Assembly: GCA_002784795.1 (NCBI GenBank)
Contig: PFLZ01000067.1
Span: 1-12,209, forward strand
Length of the DNA stretch: 12,209 bases
Source of the DNA: Candidatus Magasanikbacteria bacterium CG_4_10_14_0_8_um_filter_42_12
Lineage (GTDB): Bacteria > Patescibacteriota > Patescibacteriia > Magasanikbacterales > UBA922
Reading direction: 5' to 3'
The notes beneath the pieces were generated by a model. That model had not been told where the DNA came from, made no database searches, and worked only from the letters and a program-made list of their open reading frames with translations. Of the stretch, positions 7,299 through 12,209 are shown in pieces. Position 1 is the first letter of the stretch. Each line of letters opens with the position of its first letter. Made by a program: the position numbers and the translations under genes.

Positions 7299-7330
7299 CT
7301 AATCCTCTAAAACTCTAATGCTCTAACACT
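7299..7330. repeat. 8-base phased array (CTAA units), inverted right arm
   Basis: CTAA occurs at 7299, 7307, 7315 and 7323, exactly eight bases apart. This is the complement of the TTAG array at 7205-7236. The two arrays could pair over roughly 32 positions around the terminator, the innermost match being TTAGG (7229-7233) with CCTAA (7298-7302). Confidence 0.6.
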
Positions 7331-7340
7331 CTCCTGACGC

Positions 7341-7369
7341 TTGACTTTTTTGCTCAATAAACGCATTAT
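7341..7369 (+). promoter_or_regulatory. Promoter of nnrD
   Basis: TTGACT (7341-7346), a 17-base spacer and CATTAT (7364-7369), or alternatively TATATT (7367-7372) with a longer spacer. Transcription should start within a few bases of the nnrD ATG at 7378, implying a leaderless or nearly leaderless mRNA. Confidence 0.5.
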
Positions 7370-7377
7370 ATTTCTAT

Positions 7378-8199
7378 ATGCAAACACTTGATAGTGCTAT
7401 TTTGAAACAATTGACAAAGACCAATGACACAAGTCATAAAGGACAAAATGGACGTGTGCTTGTGATCGCTGGATCACAAAAATATCACGGTGCAATGCTC
7501 CTGTGTATTCAGGCTGTGTCACGCATTGTTGATATGGTGTATGTGTCGACGACAGAAAACAACTGGCCACTGATTGACGCGCTGAAAAGTGACATCACTA
7601 CATTCATTTCTGTAAAGCCAGGTGAACTTGAAAAAACAATTCAGCTCGTAGATAGCATTATTATCGGACCGGGTATGGAAACGACGAACGGTGCTGGAGA
7701 AGAAATTATCGAAGAAAATCGGGAATTTGTGCACGACCTTCTAAAAAAACATCCAGACAAAAAATTTGTCGTCGATGCAACAGCGCTTTGGCATGTAAAT
7801 CCAGACTGTCTGCATGAAAATTGTATTGTCACACCACATTCGAGAGAGTTTGAAGAAGTCTTCAAGATGCCACCAAGTGCCGAGGCAACGCAAACAGCAG
7901 CAAACAGTTTTGGTGGTGTTGTTGTGTTGAAAGGAAAGTCGGATTTCATCTCAGACGGAAAAAAGTTGTATGAAAATACAACGGGAAATGTGGGCATGAC
8001 AAAAGGGGGAACAGGTGACGTGCTGGCTGGCCTTATCGGTGCGCTCGCTGCGACGAATGACAATTTGACTGCTGCACTTGCAGGGACGTATCTGAATGGT
8101 TTGGCAGGGGATAGACTGTACGAAAAAGTGGGGACATTTTATAATGCAGAAGATTTAGTAGGGGCGGTTGGAGAGGTGTGGAAGAAAATACGCATATGA
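7378..8199 (+). CDS. nnrD: ADP-dependent NAD(P)HX dehydratase
   Basis: A metabolite-repair enzyme that uses ADP (ATP in some organisms) to restore damaged, hydrated NADH or NADPH. The 273 residues form a ribokinase-like fold of the carbohydrate-kinase/YjeF C-terminal family. Seen: RVLVIAGS (26-33), IIGPGM (95-100), VVDATALW (131-138), VTPHSREFEE (151-160), and the signature GNVGMTKGGTGDVLAGLIGAL (203-223) with GTGD at 211-214 holding the catalytic Asp214. The N-terminal epimerase domain (NnrE), often fused to it in bacteria, is absent, so this is the stand-alone form. ATG 7378 is the only start compatible with the leading helix. Its TGA (8197-8199) overlaps the next gene's ATG (8196), which suggests translational coupling to the PEP-synthase-like gene. 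Confidence 0.93.
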   Translation: MQTLDSAILKQLTKTNDTSHKGQNGRVLVIAGSQKYHGAMLLCIQAVSRIVDMVYVSTTENNWPLIDALKSDITTFISVKPGELEKTIQLVDSIIIGPGMETTNGAGEEIIEENREFVHDLLKKHPDKKFVVDATALWHVNPDCLHENCIVTPHSREFEEVFKMPPSAEATQTAANSFGGVVVLKGKSDFISDGKKLYENTTGNVGMTKGGTGDVLAGLIGALAATNDNLTAALAGTYLNGLAGDRLYEKVGTFYNAEDLVGAVGEVWKKIRI

Positions 8200-9455
8200 A
8201 TGAAAAAGAAATTTCAAAAATGTTGGATAAAAATTGGTATTACCAAGGGTTTAACGCAACACCTGGGTTTAGTTATGGACCGGTTTATTCCATGTTTTTC
8301 GACATGTATGATGTCCTTGGTTTTGGATATACATCGGTGATATGTTTTTTTGAAAAAGATGTATGTTATTACTTGTATGATTATGATGACTTAGAACACA
8401 TAAAGAATGAGTTAGTGGAAAGATATTCAAAAGATCCTTCTTATTTGGAGTGGCTATTATTAACGGATGCGCAGATTTGTCAACGAGTAATTACAGATAT
8501 GAAAAGTCTAGGTTCGATTAAAATCGATTCTTACACTAATCAGGGATTATATGATGCCTGGAGAGACACGAATAAACTGTATGCAAAACTGCTTAGCATA
8601 TCGCATATTGTTGAGGGATTCACGTTGACGACTGAAGGGGCAATTCGAGCGGGGATTCACAAAGAATATCCACAAGATCAAAATGCTTTATCAATTCTTA
8701 CTACGCCACCAAAGCAATCATTTTTGACAAAGGAACAGTATGAGCTGGCATGTATTGCGAAGGAATTGTTAGCGAGAGGAGAAATCGCCTGCTCGATCAA
8801 CATTTTAGAGAAGTATTATGATGTTTATACACGATTGCAGAGGCATGTTGAACAATACTATTGGAAGTTGAATAACTATACAGGATCTCATACGCTTTCA
8901 AAAGGAGATTTTATATCAGAAATAAGTGATCTCATGAAAGATTCAAATACTATGGATGTACTCATCCATGCCGTTGAGACACATGCTGACCGACTTGCAC
9001 AGAGGCAAGAATACTTGAACAATATACAAGATAACACGTTAAAAAAATTGCTTGAGATAAATAATGTCTTATTTGAAATTCATGATCGTCGTAAAGAGTA
9101 CATGACAAAATCAATCACGTACCTGGACATGTTTTTTCGAGAAATCGCAAAACGTCATCATATGTCTGTCTCCGACCTTCGATATATTTTGCCAAATGAA
9201 TTTGAACAATTGCCAAATTTGTCAGATGATTTGCATACACGAAGAAAAGCAAGTATTTATTTTGCAACAAAAGAAGAACATATTGTTTTTTCAGGAAATG
9301 ACGCAAAGCAATATATTGATATTCTTACGCCCAAAAATGAACAAGACATCAATAACAACGTGCTTACAGGAAATTGTGCATCAGTTGGTACCGCCCAAGG
9401 CATTGTAAAAGTTTGTCGTGGTATTGAAGAAATTAGAAAAGTAAAAAAAAGGTGA
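8196..9455 (+). CDS. PEP-synthase-like variable domain plus start of swivelling domain (frameshifted 5' part)
   Basis: 419 residues from ATG 8196, which overlaps the nnrD stop as ATGA; an upstream ATG at 8178 is possible but lies within nnrD. Residues 1-385 are an uncharacterised, largely helical region. It opens with [21 protein letters not shown], and a segment at about 296-338 (HDRRKEY...[24 protein letters not shown]) resembles the middle region of rifampicin phosphotransferase and other PEP-utilising proteins. From residue 390 the swivelling domain starts ([17 protein letters not shown]). The frame then breaks in an 8-A run (9443-9450): as read it ends in KVKKR-stop, but with one A fewer it continues into [13 protein letters not shown]. 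The repaired protein would be 496 residues. It could be a recent pseudogene, a site of transcriptional slippage, or an assembly error. The substrate is unknown. Confidence 0.75.
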   Translation: MNEKEISKMLDKNWYYQGFNATPGFSYGPVYSMFFDMYDVLGFGYTSVICFFEKDVCYYLYDYDDLEHIKNELVERYSKDPSYLEWLLLTDAQICQRVITDMKSLGSIKIDSYTNQGLYDAWRDTNKLYAKLLSISHIVEGFTLTTEGAIRAGIHKEYPQDQNALSILTTPPKQSFLTKEQYELACIAKELLARGEIACSINILEKYYDVYTRLQRHVEQYYWKLNNYTGSHTLSKGDFISEISDLMKDSNTMDVLIHAVETHADRLAQRQEYLNNIQDNTLKKLLEINNVLFEIHDRRKEYMTKSITYLDMFFREIAKRHHMSVSDLRYILPNEFEQLPNLSDDLHTRRKASIYFATKEEHIVFSGNDAKQYIDILTPKNEQDINNNVLTGNCASVGTAQGIVKVCRGIEEIRKVKKR

Positions 9456-9687
9456 TATTCTTGTTGCTTGTATGACGCAACCTGAATTTTTGCCTGCTAT
9501 GAAAAAAGCTTCAGCAATAATCACTGATGAAGGTGGTTTGACTTGTCACGCAGCTATTATTTCACGGGAACTTGGTATTCCGTGCATTATTGGGACGAAA
9601 ATTGCGACAAAAGTTTTCAAAGATGGTGATATCGTAGAAGTTGATGCGACACGGGGAATAGTAACCATGCTGGAACATTGTGAATAA
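9451..9687 (+). CDS. PEP-utilising swivelling (phosphohistidine) domain, 3' part of the frameshifted gene
   Basis: Continuation of the gene at 8196 in the next frame. [17 protein letters not shown] leads to [13 protein letters not shown], in which the His encoded at 9547-9549 (residue 451 of the repaired protein) matches the phosphorylated catalytic histidine of PEP synthase, pyruvate phosphate dikinase and rifampicin phosphotransferase. [12 protein letters not shown] and [14 protein letters not shown] complete the domain. In these enzymes the domain swings between the ATP-binding and acceptor domains carrying phosphate on this His. If translated alone the fragment could start at ATG 9472 and would lack the first strands, so independent function is unlikely. 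No C-terminal PEP/pyruvate barrel follows; the gene stops at 9687. Confidence 0.8.
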   Translation, partial: GDILVACMTQPEFLPAMKKASAIITDEGGLTCHAAIISRELGIPCIIGTKIATKVFKDGDIVEVDATRGIVTMLEHCE

Positions 9688-9693
9688 CTACGT

Positions 9694-9722
9694 TTGACAT
9701 CACTAACGTTTTACGTTACTAT
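9694..9722 (+). promoter_or_regulatory. Promoter of higBA
   Basis: A perfect TTGACA -35 box (9694-9699), a 17-base spacer and TACTAT (9717-9722). Transcription should start at about 9729, only a few bases before the higB ATG at 9734. A second -10-like TATACT with an upstream TG (9725-9733) lies too close to the ATG to serve higB as a full-length leader. Confidence 0.65.
9704..9718. promoter_or_regulatory. Perfect 15-bp operator within the higBA promoter
   Basis: TAACGT-TTT-ACGTTA is a perfect inverted repeat with 6-bp arms, placed between the -35 and -10 boxes and touching the -10. HigA-family antitoxins are known to bind such operators as dimers and repress their own operon. The repeat is seen; HigA as the binder is inferred. 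Confidence 0.6.
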
Positions 9723-9733
9723 ATTGATATACT

Positions 9734-10015
9734 ATGATTCTTTCGTTTCATGACAAAGAAACTGAAAAAATTTGGTTGCAGGAGTATTCACGGAAGTTGC
9801 CACGTGGCATACAGCAAATAGCACTTCGGAAATTATTTATGATTCATCGTGCAAAGCATATTCAAGACTTGCGAGTACCACCAGGAAATCGCCTTGAGCG
9901 ATTGCAAGGGGATAGAAACGGACAATATAGTATACGTATAAATGAGAAATATCGTATTTGCTTCCGTTGGCTAGATGGAGATGCGCACCATGTTGAAATA
10001 GTTGATTATCACTAA
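9734..10015 (+). CDS. higB: HigB-type toxin (RelE/ParE superfamily)
   Basis: A 93-residue protein matching the HigB family in length and layout. HigB toxins are ribosome-associated mRNA endonucleases that stop translation when not bound by HigA. Characteristic pieces seen: LRVPPGNRLERLQGDRNGQYSIRINEKYRICFRW in the central and C-terminal strands, where basic residues (Arg, Lys) line the RNA site, and the terminal VEIVDYH. The antitoxin gene follows after one base, in the toxin-first order typical of higBA. It sits directly between two parts of the PEP-synthase-like locus and has its own promoter and operator, which fits a mobile addiction module that inserted there. Confidence 0.92.
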   Translation: MILSFHDKETEKIWLQEYSRKLPRGIQQIALRKLFMIHRAKHIQDLRVPPGNRLERLQGDRNGQYSIRINEKYRICFRWLDGDAHHVEIVDYH

Positions 10016-10016
10016 T

Positions 10017-10316
10017 ATGAAAAAAATTCCAAATATTCATCCAGGAGAGATTTTGCAAGAAGAATTTCTCGCGCCGCTCAATATCACTGCGTATAGACTC
10101 TCGAAAGAAACGCATATTCCTGCAACTAGGATAAGTGAAATTATTCACGGGAGACGCAGTATCACTGCTGATACGGCATTGCGCTTTGGTACATTTTTTG
10201 AAGTAAGCCCTGAATTTTGGCTTGGACTACAGCTTGAGTATGATCTGAGGGAAGTACAGCAGGCAAGGAAAAAAGATCTGGCAAAGATTTCGTCGTATAC
10301 AGCGTTTGTAATGTAA
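10017..10316 (+). CDS. higA: HigA-type antitoxin, HTH transcriptional regulator
   Basis: 99 residues from ATG 10017, one base after the higB stop. A TTG at 10002 would add five residues but overlaps higB and is less likely. The opening PNIHPGEILQEEFLAPLNITAYRLSKETHIPATRISEIIHGRRSITADTALRFGTFF is the hallmark HigA helix-turn-helix (XRE type), with recognition helix around ATRISEIIHG. The C-terminal SPEFWLGLQLEYDLREVQ is equally typical. It should neutralise HigB by binding it and repress the operon at the inverted repeat 9704-9718. The next gene starts ten bases downstream with no clear promoter of its own, so the ATP-grasp gene is probably read from the higBA promoter. Confidence 0.95.
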   Translation: MKKIPNIHPGEILQEEFLAPLNITAYRLSKETHIPATRISEIIHGRRSITADTALRFGTFFEVSPEFWLGLQLEYDLREVQQARKKDLAKISSYTAFVM

Positions 10317-10326
10317 ATAAAAAGGT

Positions 10327-11295
10327 ATGACCTACCTCCAACCATTCAAACAACTCACAAAAGAAAACGTCGACATCGCTGGCGGAAAAGGTGCGTCGCT
10401 TGGTGAGATGACAAATGTTGGGATTCCGGTACCACCAGGTTTTGTTATTTTGGCTACAGCATTCGATGGATTTATCAAAGAAACTGGCCTCAATGTAGAA
10501 ATAGAAGCGCGCATTGCAGAAGTGGATGTACATGATATGAATAGCATCGCGAAAGCAAGTAGTATCATTCGTGATGTTATACACGATACAGCGATGCCAG
10601 AAGATATCGCATCAGAAATTCTCTTAGCATTTGATGAACTTGGGTTTGAGTTTGTTGCAGTCCGTTCTAGCGCAACGGCAGAAGATAGCAGTATTGCAAG
10701 CTGGGCAGGGGAGCTGGATACATTTCTCAATACAAAGCGAGAACATGTTCTCGAAAAAATAAAAGAATGTTGGTCATCACTCTTTACACCGCGTGCTATT
10801 TTTTATCGATATGAAAAAAATCTTCACGATGCGTACGTCGGGGTAGCTGTTGTCATTCAGCAAATGGTACAGTCAGAAATTTCTGGTATTACCTTTACCG
10901 TTCATCCTGTGACGCAAGATGACAATCAGATGATCATAGAAGCGGGTTACGGCCTTGGTGAAGCAATTGTGAGTGGACAGGTCACACCGGATAGCTATAT
11001 CGTTTCAAAAGTCGATATGATGATCGAGGATATTCATATTGGCGGACAAAAGAAGAAGTTAGTAAAATCAGGAACCGGGAGCATGGGACTGGAAACTGGC
11101 ATCAATGAATGGATTGAATTATCTGAAGAAGGACAAAAGCAGAAACTATCTGGAAAACAGATTATTGAGCTGGCAGAATTGTGTATGATTGTAGAAAAGC
11201 ATTATGGCTTTCCTTGTGATATCGAGTGGGCGTTTGCTGATGGAGTTTTTTATATTACGCAGAGTCGGCCGATTACGACGTTAGGAGGAAATTAA
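10327..11295 (+). CDS. Stand-alone PEP-synthase/PPDK N-terminal ATP-grasp domain protein
   Basis: 322 residues that correspond only to the nucleotide-binding domain of PEP synthase, pyruvate phosphate dikinase and rifampicin phosphotransferase. In those enzymes this domain splits ATP and passes the beta-phosphate to the swivelling-domain histidine. Seen in order: GGKGASLGEM (19-28), VPPGF (35-39), VAVRSSATAEDSSIASWAGE (110-129), SGITFTVHP (176-184), GYGLGEAIVSGQVTPD (197-212), CDIEWAF (287-293) and the closing QSRPITTL (302-309). Full-length PEP synthases are near 800 residues; the swivelling and PEP domains are missing and the protein ends naturally after the ATP-grasp fold. It must therefore act with a separate subunit, and two candidate partners flank it. 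The start ATG is ten bases after higA, with AAAAAGG one base upstream, too close to be an ordinary ribosome binding site. Confidence 0.9.
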   Translation: MTYLQPFKQLTKENVDIAGGKGASLGEMTNVGIPVPPGFVILATAFDGFIKETGLNVEIEARIAEVDVHDMNSIAKASSIIRDVIHDTAMPEDIASEILLAFDELGFEFVAVRSSATAEDSSIASWAGELDTFLNTKREHVLEKIKECWSSLFTPRAIFYRYEKNLHDAYVGVAVVIQQMVQSEISGITFTVHPVTQDDNQMIIEAGYGLGEAIVSGQVTPDSYIVSKVDMMIEDIHIGGQKKKLVKSGTGSMGLETGINEWIELSEEGQKQKLSGKQIIELAELCMIVEKHYGFPCDIEWAFADGVFYITQSRPITTLGGN

Positions 11296-11319
11296 CAACT
11301 AACAATGAACTATTAACAA
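11292..11319. repeat. 7-base tandem array after the ATP-grasp gene
   Basis: Four 7-base units: two are TTAACAA, one CTAACAA and one TGAACTA. The array starts over the stop codon of the ATP-grasp gene and lies 48 bases before the next gene. The complement of the unit (TTGTTAA) resembles the units at 5039-5073. The rest of the spacer is A/T-rich with a weak A-run/T-run hairpin near 11322-11337. Confidence 0.55.
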
Positions 11320-11367
11320 AGAAAAAAACGGTTTTTTACAAATTTTTATTGGCTAATCAACAAGATT

Positions 11368-12051
11368 ATGGACCTCGCTGAACTGTATCAAAAACAAATT
11401 TCTCTCTCAGAATGGTTTGCGGATATTGATCATGAAGCAACAGACGCATTTCGTGAAGAAGATAACTGGAAACGAAAACGGATGGAAGAGCTGGCTGAAA
11501 TTATTCCATTTCCATTTGATAAACCAACGAGTTTTCAAGCTACAGAAGTTGTAGAGATGAAGGATGCTTTTAACATATATTTTGAAGCTCACAAAAATGA
11601 ATTGTGCGCGCTCCGTTTGATCCCAAAGAAAGAAGGATTGCCAAAACTTCGTATGCGAGGTATGACGGTAGCAGATGTTGTATCAAATTGGCTCCCTCAA
11701 CAAGATATCGATGAAGAATATTATCAGGCGGATTTTGTGCCTCATCCGAGTGATCATATTTGGTCAACAATATTTATATCTAATGGCCATGGGGCGATCG
11801 GAGAAGTAATTGCAGGAAGTCATAACCAGCTTACTCAAGGATTTCATGATGATGGAAAGCCAATTGTTTTTCGATATGAGTATACTACCGATGAAGTAAC
11901 TACAAATCCTGCAACGCCTGAAGTGTACGAACATATAAAAGAAATTATCTCATTTTTGCGAATTGATACCGAAGAAAAAAGAAAAGAAATAGAAGAGAAA
12001 TTTCATGTTTCCTTTTTAAATGGATATTTGCCTGGCTATTTTGAACGGTGA
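11368..12051 (+). CDS. Second PEP-synthase-like variable-domain protein (frameshifted 5' part)
   Basis: 227 residues from ATG 11368 to a TGA at 12049-12051. The gene appears to continue in the -1 frame to the window edge. Visible: a charged helical N-terminus (MDLAELYQKQISLSEW), a DFVPHPSDHIWSTIFIS segment, GHGAIGEVIAGSHNQLTQG (141-158) and FLNGYLPGYFE (216-226). The GEVIAGSHNQLTQG piece recalls the GLGEAIVSGQVTPD segment of the ATP-grasp gene just upstream, so this domain may be a divergent half of that fold; this is inference. The conserved RSSA loop of a working ATP-grasp is not seen. It follows the ATP-grasp gene on the same strand and is the likely partner of it. No Shine-Dalgarno sequence is present. 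Function unknown. Confidence 0.7.
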   Translation: MDLAELYQKQISLSEWFADIDHEATDAFREEDNWKRKRMEELAEIIPFPFDKPTSFQATEVVEMKDAFNIYFEAHKNELCALRLIPKKEGLPKLRMRGMTVADVVSNWLPQQDIDEEYYQADFVPHPSDHIWSTIFISNGHGAIGEVIAGSHNQLTQGFHDDGKPIVFRYEYTTDEVTTNPATPEVYEHIKEIISFLRIDTEEKRKEIEEKFHVSFLNGYLPGYFER

Positions 12052-12209
12052 AATCTACCGTTCATGGAACGTGGTTTATCGATTGGAATCGAGTACTGGG
12101 AGATTTGTATAAAGATTTTTGGCCAGAGCCATTTACTCAAGGAACTGCAGAACACCTTACTGGCACAGTTGGGTCTCCTGGAAGCGCTACAGGAACCGCA
12201 AGAATTATC
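12051..12209 (+). CDS. Continuation of the second PEP-synthase-like gene into its swivelling domain (partial)
   Basis: In the -1 frame relative to the gene at 11368, 53 codons are open to the window edge. They read STVHGTWFIDWNRVLGDLY, a linker, then LTGTVGSPGSATGTARII. The last piece matches the first strands of the PEP-utilising swivelling domain and parallels [17 protein letters not shown] in the gene at 8196. The frame change falls between 12045 and 12051, since this frame has a stop at 12042-12044. A single missing base there would explain it. The catalytic His lies beyond the window. Confidence 0.7.

Noticed and set aside
5011..9733. Identical TGATATACT at 5011-5019 and 9725-9733
   Set aside because: It is simply an extended -10 consensus; the second copy touches the higB ATG and need not be functional.
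11283..11316. Strong Shine-Dalgarno AGGAGG followed by a three-codon frame (Met-Asn-Tyr-stop) at 11305
   Set aside because: AGGAGG lies inside the last codons of the ATP-grasp gene, spacing to the ATG is 16 bases, and the ATG falls within a tandem array.
9453..12051. Recoding of TGA as Gly (as in some CPR lineages) to explain the two early stops
   Set aside because: Reading through either TGA in the same frame does not give the swivelling domain, which lies in another frame, and several genes end properly in TGA.
1..12209. CRISPR array, tRNA, rRNA or insertion sequence
   Set aside because: No regularly spaced direct repeats of CRISPR length, no cloverleaf or rRNA stretch, and no transposase were seen on either strand.

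Overview
The window looks like part of a small-genome, low-GC bacterium, most probably a member of the Candidate Phyla Radiation (Patescibacteria). This rests on the gene mix rather than on any marker: an Elp3-type radical SAM/GNAT enzyme, a VirD4-like coupling ATPase with a very long low-complexity tail, a stand-alone NAD(P)HX dehydratase, short spacers and little visible Shine-Dalgarno sequence. The standard genetic code fits, because several genes end cleanly in TGA. No rRNA, tRNA, CRISPR array or insertion sequence was seen. No stretch longer than 300 bases lacks a gene; the largest gap, 7201-7377, holds repeats, a terminator and a promoter.

Left part (1-2507): on the minus strand lie a serine hydroxymethyltransferase cut off by the window edge and, upstream of it, a Nudix hydrolase. 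A divergently transcribed EamA-type membrane transporter follows. Between the transporter and elp3 is a vestigial second copy of the Elp3 C-terminal tail, in frame with elp3.

Central part (2508-7200): elp3 (minus) and a SAM-dependent methyltransferase (plus) are divergent and share a short spacer built around a large imperfect dyad. The methyltransferase carries sequence features of the Trm9/ALKBH8 family. Elp3 makes the cm5 group on wobble uridine and Trm9 methylates it to mcm5, so the pair could form a minimal bacterial version of a pathway known mainly from eukaryotes. This is the most interesting functional lead. A VirD4/TraG-like ATPase follows from its own well-formed promoter.

Right part (7201-12209): nnrD overlaps by ATGA with a gene encoding an uncharacterised domain joined to a phosphohistidine swivelling domain. 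Then come a higBA toxin-antitoxin module with a clear promoter and operator, a stand-alone PEP-synthase-type ATP-grasp domain, and a second, different 'variable domain plus swivelling domain' gene that runs off the window. Together these resemble a PEP synthase or rifampicin phosphotransferase split into separate subunits, with one ATP-binding subunit and two alternative phosphohistidine subunits. Both swivelling-domain genes carry an apparent single-base frameshift.

Spacers: four intergenic regions contain degenerate tandem arrays with strict 7- or 8-base phase. Two of them abut start codons and two are inverted around a terminator. Several genes appear to have leaderless or nearly leaderless transcripts.
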